Shown here: positions 13,347 through 26,200 of the stretch, in pieces
Position numbering within the stretch: position 1 is the first letter of the stretch
Layout of the letters: the number at the start of each line of letters is the position of its first letter
Assembly (NCBI GenBank): GCA_000697665.1
Contig: KL197728.1
Coordinates: 176,272 to 240,271, forward strand
Direction of reading: 5' to 3'
DNA: 64,000 nt
Source: Jaapia argillacea MUCL 33604
Taxonomy: Eukaryota; Basidiomycota; Agaricomycetes; Jaapiales; Jaapiaceae
The notes under the pieces: generated by a model
What the model was told of the DNA's origin: nothing
Database searches by the model: none
The model's input: only the letters and a program-made list of their open reading frames with translations
Made by a program: the position numbers and the translations under genes

Positions 13347-16300
13347 ATGGACCCGAAGTCGTATTCGTCGTCGTCTGCCAAGATCAAGGAGGGATTTCTC
13401 TTCAATCCTCATGCACACGGCTTACCCGGTAGCCGTCGAGATATCACAACTTCGGACACTAGTCCTTTGGGGTGCGTCGCAAACGTTTTGACGGAACCAG
13501 TGAACCCTGTCACCGTGCCTTAGGAACCTTTCCAACGAACCATGGGAATGTGAATGCTCCCGTGAACGCGAAGCACATCCTAAGGACACTGGTCCTTCGA
13601 GGTGTGTCGCAAACTTTTTGATAGAGCCAGTTAATTCTCACTACCGAGCCTTAGGGACAGTTCCAATGAACCAAGTGAAGGTGGATGCTCCCGTGAACGT
13701 GAGGCACATCCTAAGGGTCGCAACCTCATCGTTTGCATTGACGGCACCTCGAACCAGTTCGGACCTAACGTTGAGATCTTTCTCTCATATGTCATTCGTT
13801 CGCTGACACGGGAACCATCCCCAGAATACAAACATCGTCGAGCTCTACTCCCGGATCATCAAAGATGATTCCCAGCTCCCTCAGCTCACATACTACAATA
13901 GCGGTATCGGCACTTACGCGAAGCCTTCATGGAGGTCTTTTTCACACTTGAAGCAGGTTATCGACAACAAGATCGATCTCGCAATTGCTTGGTGAGCAAC
14001 CCTGAGATATTTCATACATCCCGGCCCTTCTGATCCTGGGCTTAGGAACTTTGAGAAAGTTTTACTTGGTGCATATCGATGGTTATCCGATAATTATGAC
14101 CCTGGTGACAAGATTTTTCTATTTGGTGAGGTTGATATTTCACCTCCCTGGAGCGCACCAATTTATGCTAGCTGTGTAGGTTTCTCTCGCGGTGCCTACC
14201 AAGTTCGCTCACTGGCAGGAATGATCAGCGAGGTGCGATTCAAGCTGTATTCTCGGGATTGTTCTGGACGAGAGTCTCCACCATAGGTTGGGCTTATTAG
14301 GCGTGGAAACGAAGAACAAATTCCGTTGTACGTATATCTGTTGGGTAGCGCACTCGCCCATACGATTTTTACCCGCTTCATCCAGTGCGTTCGAGTTGTA
14401 TGCTGGCGCGGATGCCCTTACTGCCCCATTCAAGGATACATTTTCTTGGCCAAATGGGAGGGTGCACTTTGTGGGTGCTTGGTGCGTATCGTTTCCCATT
14501 GGAGTGTGGCTGTGCTGACCGCTCTGCTTAGGGACACCGTCTCATCCGTTGGAATAATTCGTGGAAAGAGTATGCCAGGAACGGATACATTCAACGACTA
14601 CGTGTGCTATTTTCGACATGCCCTCGCTCTAGATGAACGTCGTGTCAAGTTCCTCCCTGAGTATATACGTGGTGGAGATACAGTCCATGGAGGGTCCGGA
14701 GTTGAAAGCGGCAGGTCACGTCCACGCATAAAGGAAGTTTGGTTCGCGGGATGCCACTCAGACATGTTTGTCCATCCATCTTTCCCACGTTGTAACATCC
14801 ACTCAAACTATTTCGTAGTGGGGGTGGCAATCAGAGGAACACGGAATTGAATAACGCCACAATTCCCCTTTTATGGATGGGAGTAGAGGCAGAACTGGCA
14901 GGTCTCAAACTTACACCTCCCAAAGTGAAGCGGTGGGTTAGAGAGAGGAAAACCACCGAATCTTTAAGCCTTGGCTGGTGGCCATTCGAGATACTCCCTT
15001 TCAAACGACTGTCATACAAGAATGCGAAGGGTGCGACCTGGTATAGCTGATCCTTCAACTGCATAATTTCCAGTTCCCCGCGCTGACTATCTATCTAGGT
15101 GGCTTCATTTGGGAAAAGGTCGGGTCATTCAACCTGGCCGGAAGATACATGACTCCGTCTGCTCCATGCATGGTTATACCCCGAAGTCACGCTTTTCAGC
15201 GAGTTTTTCGGCGAATAAGGTTTCATGGGACCAAATTTTCGCTGCAGGATCACCGTCGAACCTCAGCAGGGAAAAAAAATTAGACCCATTCTTGGAGGAA
15301 GATCGTTACCGTCTCCTTTTCGATACCAAAAAGGTTGTTGATAAACTTCGAAAACCGCACGGCGAAGCTTACATGGCCAAACAACCTTTCATGGATTTGG
15401 CGAAAACGTGTAGGTTCCATTTCGCTTCATCGCAACGACAATTTTACCGAATCCTTCAGGTCGGGGAGCGCAAGCTATCCTTGCTACCGAGTCTGATTCT
15501 GATCTACTCCTCAGAGTGTGGCATGTCTCAGGCACAGAGGCTTTATCCTTTTTGGATTCCCTTCTTGTTCACGGTGGGTATTGTGCATTCTATTCTCCAG
15601 CGAACATCTTTGACGTAGGCTCCACTACAGATACAACGAAATCTGCAATTACCCAAATGGGTACCACGGAATTACTGGACCGAATAGTAGCCAATTTGAG
15701 CCACCATGGATCTGATCTGGAGGAGATTGAACATCAGTCCGCGGAGATTGCACGCCATTGTAAGTTATTCTACGCATAGCATGAGATGTTCTGACATTTT
15801 CCTAGCCGGATCGCTCCCCCTTCCATCCACCCCCGAACAATACCGACTCGGAGAAGTACGCCCCCCCTATCCGCCAAGGAAATCCACCCAATGTCCCTGG
15901 CTAGTATATTTCTCACACGCTACTTCAAGACACAACAGCCTTCATGCCTTAGCAAAGCCAGGGCGTATGTTCGAGAGGCCCCCAACAGGCTATCCAATGA
16001 TTTCCGGCCCTATGTGCTCGTTTGTCTCGCGAGCATTACCACAGGACCATCTACTAACGAGGACGAGGGAGACGGGGACCAGAGCGGCCGGGTCGGCCAG
16101 GGAGAAGCATACGACAGATACGAAGGATACGGAGACCAGGGAAACGGATACGATGGATACGAGGGAGATAAGGGAGACCACATGTGCCAACAGGTGGCGA
16201 ATGAATCTTCTCTTTGGGTACCTGTTGATGTCGCAAGGTCCCTGGCCAACCTCTCTTCTTCTTTCTCCGCCATTGGTCATCGATATAAGGCCTTGAGGTC

Positions 16301-19300
16301 GATCAAGCAAGCAGTCGGGATTTATCGAAATCTTCCAGAGGAATATGATCGCGAGCGCGCGGTATCTTTAAACAGCATGTCAAACCGATATGCCGACCTT
16401 GGCGACCGAAGGAGGGCTCTTGAAGCGGCCGAGGAGTCTGTCAACTTGTTTGGAAAGCTGGAAGGAGGAGACGCAGTGATGTCCGGATCCAGCTATGTCA
16501 CGGGGCTCGATGACCTGTCGAACAGGTATCTCGACTTTGGTCGTCCAGACCTCGCTCTCCCATATGCCAAGAAGGCACTGGAGCTAGTATTGAAGATTCA
16601 CACGCAGCCTAGAGAGGGTCGTGACACACGCGACGAGGCGTCCTCGTGCGAGACCCTTTCCAAACTCTCCTCCGCTTTGGGTAATCGAGGGGCGGCCCTT
16701 ATGTACATCCAGCGCGCAGTTTATCTACAACGCCACTTCGCCCGCACCCACCCCACCACGCGCGACCCAGGTCTTGCCAAGTCCCTCACCAGCCTCTCAG
16801 ATGCTCTCTCTGATGTTGGGCGCAGAGAGGATGCTTTGCGGGCTATCGAGGAAGCAGTTGGCGTGCATCGCCAAATTTCGAGGGACTACCCTGTTGCATA
16901 TGTCGCCGATCTCGCAAAGTCGCTGAACAGCTTGTCGAACCGACTTGCTGAACTTGGTCGCCCAGATGATGCTCTGAAAGCGATCGAGGAAGCAGTGAGA
17001 ATCCAACGTACGCTCGTAGGACGGCTTCCAGCGATATTCGAACCCGATCTCGCTTCCTATCTTCTCAGCTTGGCGACGCATCTCTCAAACTCGGGCGACC
17101 CGAGTGAGGCCCTTGAACGTTGCAAGGAAGCGGTTAGATTATACCAGAAATATGCCACACGCTATCCGGATGCCTTTTTAGAGAGCCTTGCCGAGTCGCA
17201 GAACCACCTTTCTCGCCGATTTTCTAACCTTGGTGACGTCACGAGGGCCCTGTCGGTTGTTAATCAATCAGAGGAAGTATTTCGTTACCTCGTCGATTAT
17301 CGTGGAGCTGCGTTCCGTTCTGGTTTGGCACGGACCCTCCTCACGCTATCAGCACCTCACTTCGCCTTGCATTATTTCCGGGATGCTCTGAAGGCCAGCC
17401 AGGAGGCAAACAAGCTCTATCGCGGTCTTGCAGACCAGAGCAGACATGTGTTCCTCCCGGACCTCGCCGAGTCCTGCATCCGACTCTCCGTCGATTTTGC
17501 TGGTCTGCATCGCAGGAACGAGGCAAGTGAGAAAGGGGTTAAGTTGTACCGGGAATTGGCGAAGGAGTACCCTGGCGTGTACCATCAGGATCTCGCAAAC
17601 GCTCTCATCCGGACATCGGAAGCTCTTTCCAACGATGCCAGGGGGCAAGAAGCTCTCGATAGAAGCCAAGAAGGAGTTGAGCTACATCGCCGTTTGAGAA
17701 AAGAGCATGGACCAGCATTCACTCGTGGCCTCGCAACGTCTCTCAGAAGCTTATCGGACCGATTTTCTGAACTTGGTCGCTCAGGAGAAGCTCTGGGGGC
17801 AATCAAAGAAGCAGTTGATCTGCATAGACAACTCGCAGCGGAATACCCGGCTGCCTTCACCGCCGATGTCGCAAAGTCCCTCCGTGTTTACTCTGAAGTC
17901 CAGTCGTCCGCTGGTCATGATGAGGACGCTCTCACAACTATCAAGGAGGCAGTTGCGTTGTATGAACAACTCGCCAACGATATTCCAGACACATTCAAGT
18001 TTCATCTGGCCTCGTGTCTCGATGATTACTCCGCCCGTCTTTCCAACGTTGGTCATCGAGAGGAGGCTCTGAGGGCACTTCGGCGGGCAGCCAAGTTGTA
18101 TGAGGGAGATAAATTTGGCCTTAGATATGCGCTGGCCTCCCAGAGGCACCCAGGTTTACTTGTTGAAGGTGTCGGCAACCTAGCCGGCCTGGCGCTGTGG
18201 ACCGAATGCCGGAACGTCGACGCCATGGTTGAGCGGTATGCTCAGACTGACGAAAATGACAATCTAGACGACTTAACGTCCGATTTCATGATGGCCCTCC
18301 ATCGTCTCTCCACTCTACATCGTGAACTCGGCCACTCAGAGCGGGCTCTAAATACAGTCGAAGATGCAGTTAATTCACATTCGCGACTCGCAGATAAGCA
18401 CCCGGCCATGTTCAACCGCAATTTCGCAAAATGCCTCTCCGTTTATTCCGATCTACTTGCGGATTGTGGTCAACGAGAAGAGGGTCAGAGGCGGATTGAA
18501 TGGGCGGTTCGGATTTTTCGACGACTCGCAGAGGAGCATCCGACTATGTTCAGGACCCACGATCTCGCAAAATCCCTCTCCGATTACTCCGATCGACTTG
18601 CTGGGTTTGATCAACGAGAGGAGGCTTTGAAGCAGATCGATGACGCGGTTCAGATTTATCGACGGCTTGCAACTGAGCATCCTGCTTTGACTGTGCCCAA
18701 GAGCAATCTCGCAAAATCCCTCTCTGACTATTCCCATCGACTTGCCGGGTGTAGTCAACGAGACGAGGCTCTGAAGCAGATTGAAGAAGCGGTCCAGATT
18801 TATCGACAACTCGCAGCAGATGTTCTGGATATGTTAAACAACTGCGATCTCGCAAAATCCCTCTCCGTGTATTCCAGTCGACTGGCGGAGTGTGGTCAAC
18901 CTCAGCGGGCTCTGCACCAGAATGAAGCAGCGGTTCGGATTTATCGACGATTCGAGGGCCGGCCGACGTTTAACTTCAGCAATCTCGCACAATCCCTCTC
19001 CGATTACTCCGATCGACTTGCTGGGTGCGGTCAACTCCAGCAGGCTCTGCATCATATTGAAGAAGCGGTTGAGATTTATCGACGACTCGTGGCAGATCAA
19101 GGCGGTTACAGTGTGTTTAAATCCGATCTCGCCATGTCCCGACTCAATCACTCTGTCCTCCTGCTTGGCCTCGGCCAGCAAGAGAACGCCCTACGAGCAG
19201 CCAAGGCGGGAGTAGAGTTGTTTGCAGAAGTCGCAAACGATCGACCGAGGTTCAGGGATCATGAGGGGGTCCTCGATTACGCAAATCGTATGACAGTGGG

Positions 19301-19430
19301 GAATCAGAATCAGCCAGGACCTGGCGGCGGCGGACATGTTCGATTACAAGATGAGGAGGCCGAGTGGGTTGACGAGGCTGACGAGGAGGCTGAGTGGGAT
19401 GGGGAGGCTGGGATCGGTGACCAAGAGTAG
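13347..19430 (+). CDS. DUF2235 hydrolase fused to about 21 TPR-like repeats (paralogue 2)
   Basis: Second, more complete paralogue. Exons read 13347-13471, 13524-13601, 13655-13769, 13825-13991, 14046-14125, 14180-14232, 14287-14327, 14386-14481, then 14532 onward, with phases that fit. A long last exon starts near 15806. The DUF2235 core has NLIVCIDGTSNQFG, GFSRGAYQVR (nucleophile Ser), the Asp in GAWDTVSSIG and the His in WFAGCHSDM. About 21 TPR-like units follow, interrupted after the first by a Gly/Asp/Tyr-rich insert. The protein ends in an acidic tail (DEEAEWVDEADEEAEW) that paralogue 1 lacks. The first 106 codons include a duplicated small exon. No signal peptide or membrane segment is apparent, so it is probably cytosolic. 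Function is inferred only as a lipase-like effector coupled to a protein-binding superhelix. Confidence 0.88.
13456..13716 (+). repeat. 130-bp tandem duplication creating an extra in-frame exon
   Basis: Two head-to-tail units, 13456-13585 and 13586-13716, each contain the same intron and small exon. Both carry acact.gtcctt, the donor ggtg.gtcgcaaac, and the exon core tcccgtgaacg.ga.gcacatcctaagg. The new exon 13524-13601 is 78 bases, exactly 26 codons, so the frame is preserved. The protein contains CSREREAHPK twice, about 26 residues apart, just before the hydrolase core. Confidence 0.85.
16060..16185 (+). repeat. Low-complexity Gly/Asp/Tyr-rich insert in TPR array
   Basis: Purine-rich, imperfectly repetitive DNA (variants of gatacgag.gagac) encodes a hydrophilic insert with GYGDQGNGYDGYEGDKGD. 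It separates the linker after DUF2235 from the TPR array and is absent from paralogue 1 at the matching place. It is probably a disordered loop. Confidence 0.75.
18420..19130 (+). repeat. Recently expanded C-terminal TPR units of paralogue 2
   Basis: Five or six consecutive units share wording such as NLAKSLSDYSHRLAGC and EALKQIEEAVQIYRQL, and at DNA level the phrase tctcgcaaaatccctctccg recurs at 18550-18600, 18710-18720 and 18850. They resemble each other more than the other units of the same protein, and differ from the expanded units of paralogue 1. Confidence 0.75.
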
Positions 19431-19790
19431 AACTGTTGTGACATGTGGCATGTGACAAGGCTCGGAATCGTTGGTTTACTGTGATCGTTACCTGTACTGT
19501 ACCTATATAAGCACGATACCTAGCGATGATACCGAGCTTCGTATGTATGTTACTGTGTGTTGGCCATCGATCCACCATGATACTTAATTCGCAGTTGGAC
19601 CGACAACTCGATATCGAGGTGGTGAGACAACGTCCCCGATAGTATGCAACAAAAAGCCAGCAAGGAGGTAGGCAGTCGCCAGTCTGAGTATTAATATCGA
19701 CAAAGATGCGAGTGTGGCACACAGGAAAAAGTCCGCGTCACGAGTGAGTTCTATGCTCAACCGCACCCAACCACCCAAGCGTCACCACAT

Positions 19791-22700
19791 TCAAAGCCCC
19801 AACATCTCCCTCTTCAACGCAATCTCATCCCTCAACATAGCAATCCTACTATCCAACCTCGAACTCAAATCCACCTCCTTCCCAGCCAAAGCCAGCGCCT
19901 TATCCAACTTCTCCCCCGCAACTCTCAACACCTCTCTCCAAACCTCCTTCCCTTCCCTCCCCTCCTTACTCTCAACCTTCAATTCAACCCCCTCCTTCCC
20001 ACTCCCCTCCCGCACCAAACCCCTTTCCTGATGATCAACCTCCCTCAAATCCAACACCGCCAACTCAAACATAGCAACCCCTCCAATCCACGTACTAATC
20101 TCCACTTTCCCACTCACACATCTCCGATGAGCGTCCTCCAAAAACTCTCTCGACACCATGAAGTCACCTGTCGTTCGGTGGGTGATACCGAGTAAGAGTG
20201 AACGGACTGCTAATTCGTCTTCTGTGTCGAGATCGAGGGGTTTGGGCTCTATTGGTGAGGATGGATCGGAGATGGGATTAGGTGGTTGGGCGGTCGGAGT
20301 TGGTGGATCGTAATACGGAGAGGAGATGGTGATGGGTGGAGTCAGGCTTGTCCATTCCCTAATATGAGCCTCTGCGACGGATTTGTGGATCCTAGCGTGG
20401 GTATTCCAGACTAGAAAAACCAAGTATCCACAATGAGTATCAAAACCACTCGACTGTAAAGGAGGTATTCACAAATAGCAAGTTCTGAAATGAGGATCGT
20501 GCAATCAATCAATCAATGTTCGCGCTTTGGATGGAGGTGGAACGGACCTTCAGCGGGACTGATCTTGATACATTGCGCAAACTCTGTATCGAGCCCACCT
20601 CTCCTCCGCTGCTTCTCCTTATAGAAGTTCACTGCGAAACCAAACGAGCCCTCGTCAGTGAAATATCCACCGGCATTTGACAGACGCAGAGGCAAGGTGC
20701 GACGACTCACGCTTCTTCTTAATAAACACCTCTGTCGGCAACTCCTTCCCATGTACCTTCCTAAGATTAATCAACTCGGGCACATAATCCAAAAACTCTT
20801 GCGCTTTGGCGTAATTGCCCAACGAGATATGACATCCTGCACCCGCCCCAAAATCAACGCCGCGCCGCATCCGGAGTGAGGAAAGTGAGACGAACCAGCT
20901 GCTATGACATAGTACGTTGCGTGACTCCTAATAACGAGCGGAATATGGCGTTCAATGTCTAAGAAAAGGAGGCGTTGAAAGGAGTGAGACTAACCAAGTA
21001 TTCATCTCCGTAATCCTCAAAAACATATCCGCAGCTTCCTTATACCTCCTTTGCGAAAGCAACGTCCACGCCAGCTCGAATATCAACTGTGCAACAGAAA
21101 TGAGTTTCTAGCAACGAAAATGCATGGAAGAACGAGGGTAGGTACATACCAAAGCATCAGCCTGCAAGAACAAATGCGGTCTATCGGGTAACAACCCATC
21201 TTGCAAGACTTTGATAGCTCCCTCCGCATCTCCCGACATCCGAAGGATCTTAGCCTGCGCCCACCCCCAAACTCCATCAACAACATAATTCTCAAAAGAA
21301 GCGGGGAGGAACATACGTGATTTAGGATCCACAGAGATCCCGTTGGGTATCTCTCGGAAACGCTAACAATCAAAGCACAGTTAGTTGACCTGGTATCGGG
21401 AGGGGAAGGTGAAAGGACGTACTTGTCGACGATAGCTCGATACTGCTTGATGATATGTGCTTCGTCTGCTTGGTATCCCGAAAGGAGTAGAACGACTCCG
21501 TGGTATGTCATTAGGGAAAGCCTGGTCAAAGTGATTATTAGCATAAATGGTTGTACAACATCGCCAATGAATATCTAGGGTGGTATGGGTCGACAATAAA
21601 GGTGTCACTCCGATGGGAATGAAAACCGAATGAATGGAAGGCACCAAGAAGACATGAACTCACCCAGCAAAGACGGCGTGTACGTCTTTTTTGGCAGCGC
21701 TAACCGCCAAAGCTTGTAGGGCAAGTTTTCGATCGTGGTTGTAACCAAAGAAGCCTACGAGGCCTCTGGAGGTGACGCGTCAGTTCGAGGTTGGCGTCAG
21801 ATGGACAAGGGAGGAGAGGTGAATGGAGAAGGGGTGAGAGGGCACTCACTTGACTTTCGCAGGTAACAAACTCAATACCAAATTAAACAACCCGAAACCT
21901 ACACCCCGAACCAAACGAACCCCCGAGACAATCGAATCAAAGAAGATATAGAAGAAACAAGTCAGTATCGTAGAATTCTTTCACCAGACACTGAGAAGAC
22001 ACGCATTCCAGACTATATGCGCGTAACAGGGTTCGCCCATCCCACGGGATTGGACTATATGCGCATCGACGAGGAGCCCACCCTCCGCGATTCACTCCCT
22101 GCGCTTCTCCATCGCCAAATAGAGAATCATACACACCAAACGCAGTACCCGAAATGATCAACTCATCCACCGGACCCTCTTTCCCAACTCTCAAGCTCAT
22201 CGCACTCGCCTTCCTGCCCAAGGCCCTAGTCCCATTCGTCGCGGGTGTCGGCACGGCCAAGTTGCTCCCTCCACCGCCCGTCCATCGGCCAAAGAAACCT
22301 CTGGAAGATGATGACGTTGATATTGAGGGTGAAGACGAAGGCGGGACAGTTGTGAGTTGTGAGGAAGCTGAAGACGACGAGAGGAGCGACGATGTTGATG
22401 CTCCTGGTGAGGGGAGGGGAGTTGTTGCTGGTGTCGCGAAAGAATCTAGGCCTGTTGGGAAGACCTGTTTGTAGAGCCTATTAGGATGGGACCGTGCGTC
22501 AGTGCCGTAAACATGAATGCAGACGGGTTAAGTGGGGGGATGAAAAGGGGAGGGTAACGTACTTTGAGAATTTAGAGTGTGCACTAGAGTTACGGGATTA
22601 ATTGTTACGAAAGGAGAAGGGGGGGAGTACGGCACGCGCCTATTCAGGGCGTATCTGATGCGGGCCGGTGCCTGTCAGCTACAACACTCCTCGAAAGCAA

Positions 22701-23207
22701 TGAGGGACTCACAAACACTGGGCATAGCCCATATAACTTTCGCTGCACTAAATTCAGGCGCCATGGAGGGACACAACAGAAGGGAAAAGACGGACCTCAG
22801 GGCATGTGTCAGACCGAGGAGGATGACAGCATCTGCGTGGAGGAGTTCCCACTCCAGACCTGGGACAAAACGGCCTGTGGTGGTGGAGCTGTAGCGAGCG
22901 GCTTTCATTTGTTTCTTGGCGCCTGATTCAGAGAGGGTCAGACAGCGCGTAGCCTCCAGCATGAGGCCTGTCTGTGTGTACCGTGGTCAGCGCTCGTATT
23001 TCAGGGAATATATGTGAAGGATAGAATAGGTAGACGTACCTCCATGCCAAGGGCGGCTTCGAGAAAGGCGCATATTCCCAAGCCAAAGGTATGAAACGGC
23101 GAGTCATTGGAAGCAAACGTCTCCTTTGCCTCTCTAATCCTGTTCGCAAACAGATGGTCAAACCCTTCTGTGGCGCCCAGCAGAGTTGCAGCCGTATCGT
23201 CCGCCAT
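19791..23207 (-). CDS. IML2/TTC39-like TPR protein (copy 3, most complete)
   Basis: Starts at ATG 23207. Exon 1 (23040-23207) encodes [40 protein letters not shown], the signature N-terminus of the IML2/TTC39 family. Exon 2 (22796-22971) has LMLEATRCL and [19 protein letters not shown] Ser-rich linker, the hydrophobic segment [55 protein letters not shown], the [20 protein letters not shown] repeat, [14 protein letters not shown] and a final exon (19791-20423) follow in family order. Family members are outer-mitochondrial or lipid-droplet associated. One small exon near 22640, expected to read like YALNsaHSKFtkLYK, does not resolve into clean splice sites and seems shortened to ALNR-LYKQ. This copy may therefore also be altered. 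It is convergent with the TPR gene ending at 19430. Confidence 0.8.
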
Positions 23208-26200
23208 GTTTGCAGGAGGGTAGAAAAGTCAGGAGGATGCTGGCTGGCAGACGTCAACCGTAGGTGTCGTTTTGGGAACCGGGCGCGTGGCTCAGTGCCT
23301 AGATAAGATTAGATTTAGAGGGTTAGGGTCACGATAAGATAACATCTTTAGACTGATCGAATTTCGATCGATGCTCATCGCTGCACTCAACCACTCGCGA
23401 CGGATGCACCATCTTGTTCTTCGTCGTATCTCTAAGTATGCTGTACCACCGCCTACAACCTTTCATCGACGCACAAAGACGTGCCCGTTCACGAGACCAA
23501 TTACCCGATCCCAACAGCAACTCGGATTCTCGCTGATCATCCATCAAGTTTCAGTCCTCAAATTGGCAAACACACGACCAACGGGCCAATCAACACGATG
23601 CCGCTGCCATCATTCCTGAGGTCACATGTGGTGCAACACTCATCCAATCGGCAACCTTGTCGTTTGCTTGATTAGATTAGATTACTCCGACATCACAAAC
23701 GAGCACGCTCGTTGCAACCTCGCGAAGACGAACATGTGGTGCATACTTACACCACCCCATCCATCCCCCACCCCCTCCTTCTTTGACTACAGCGTTTCTT
23801 GGTTCTCTGTCGCGTTTGACACCTCCAGCTGGTATATCTAGCCGAATTAGTCCAATCGAACCTGTAAGTGCTCCGCACCCGTCACCTTCGCTTCTCATCA
23901 TCAGGCTGGTGGTATTTCGCCATCTAACTGTGTATTTCCACCAACATTCGAAGACAACGACGACTATTCCCAATCACTAGTCACTGGACGTCCAACAGTC
24001 ATGGTACTCTGCTCGCAAATCACAATGGTCCCGCGAAAGTGGACCGTCACATGAATATACATACTTATATCAAGACCAGGGGACAAATCGACAAACCGGA
24101 AACAATGATACATAATTACTGATATGCCGGGGGATCTTGGTCGAGGGACACCTTCATCTCAGGAGCGGAAGATGGATGCGGATGTAGGAGGTCAGGTGGA
24201 AATTGAAAATGATTCATCAATCCCGCTGGCAAACTACGGCCTGTCGTTAAACGTCGAGCATGGTCCTCTCGTCCTTTGTCATCCGCCACGACGGCGAGTG
24301 ATTCAGACATCGAATTTTGTTTGAAGAAATGGACATGTGCGTCATGACCGAGCTCCACGCCGGCGATGGAAAACTTGATCATGCTCCCACCGCCGATGAG
24401 ATGTTTCCCAAGGGTTCGTTTGATCTCTATAGGGATGTTAGACTGGATGACCGTTGCAGATAAAAGAATGTATACCTCGAGGGGCCGACATGGAACCAGC
24501 CCTAACAGAACCAACCAGTACTTGCCAAGAAATTTTGATGGACTCATTTTTCCTGGTTGTAACACGGCCCTTATTGAAAACAACAATCTCCAAATCTTGC
24601 AACTCTGTGACAATCCTGGCCGATATTTGAGTAAAGAGAGAGCTGACAAAGGCAACTGGAGTATGCACAGATTCCATTACTCTCCGGGCCAGGAAGGCCC
24701 GCGGCCCGCTTTCAGAGAAGACAGCTGTTGATCTTCGCCGCCGACCCGAAAGACCAGGAAGGAGTTTAGAGTGATACTGCCCACAGGAGGGGTGAGCGAT
24801 TGAATAGATAGGTCTACAGGCAAGTTTGGTAAGCAGCTAGCACGTCGTTCGTAGATGAATGGTACGACGAACCGGTGATATCAATGTTGAGTCTAGGAGA
24901 CGGGAGTGAGCACGTAGGAAACGAAGATGATGCAAGTATTCATACTGGTAGTGCGACATCGATGATTGACTGATGAATAGACAACCCCTTGGAGCACAAA
25001 CTTGCGCTCACTCTGAGAGTGGGCCATCTATTATAGCTCTAGAGACCTGCTGCCGGCGGAAGGACTTCGCGTGGTTAGGGCGCTAATCACTTCATAGAAA
25101 CACCACCCATAACCCGGTTGTATGGTTTCTGATAGACGTGGCAGCAGCGAAGCAACAAACTTTATCATGCATGGGTGCAACGTTTTAATAGAGACACAGT
25201 CCGAAGTCCGCGCTGAGAACATTTGATTTCAAGGCGCGGTGATTGGATGGCCAGTGGTATGAGGTAGATCTGGAGTGTGATGAGCCCAGGAAATAGTCGG
25301 ATGCAGTATGTAGGGGAGGTTAGATGTTGGGTGCAAGAATTGCTAATGCAGTACCGCACCGTTTGACTTAGACTCGGAGAGAAGGAGCCTGAAGGAGCGA
25401 TAATATTATGTAATATTCTCTCACCAAGTTCGATTCCCGTCACCATCCCGCTAGGCTGTTGCCGCCCAGTTTATGCGTCACTCGCTGTCCTTGCCTCCGA
25501 ACGAACGTTCGCCTCCAATTTGGCGCCCTGTTCCACTGCTAGCTTACCGCAAGTACTACCGATAGCGTGCTACTTCCGCATGGATAATGTCGTTTGGGTG
25601 ACTTGGTCATCTTGGAATCCTCGCAGAACTGGTTGATGGGGTCCAAACGATTTCCAGTTTGATCCTTCAAAACTTTGATCGATGTCCCTGAATTCGCCTT
25701 ATCGATGGACGAAGGTGACGCGAATATTCGCAAACCCAAACCCGAAGAATGGGTCTGCCCTTGGATTCCCACCGTTTTGCCTCCTGGGACCAGGAGGCGC
25801 TTATTTTGCAGTTCACGTTGTACGAAACGCCCACACGTTGTCCGTTGCCTTCTTATCCGATCACCACTCTTCCCTCGCAGTTCATGGCTTGTTATTATGA
25901 GCGCCTGTCCGTCTTCCACAGACGCCGGTGGATGTGTTTCCAATCCACGGTGAACCGTTCGACATGTCGCATGCTGGGACGCCGTGAATCTCTTTCTGAT
26001 TATTGTTTCATATTCTGGAGGTCCCCTAATCGATCCTGGGATCACAACTTGGGAAGTTCATTTTCGACGTGACCTATTGAACAATCCGTGCTACCGGAAT
26101 TGCAACCCATTGCTGTCGCCTCCTCAAAATGAACGACTGTCGGATTTACACACCTCCACGGAAGGTGGTAGATTCTGATGGAGATACCTCGCGTGCAAAC

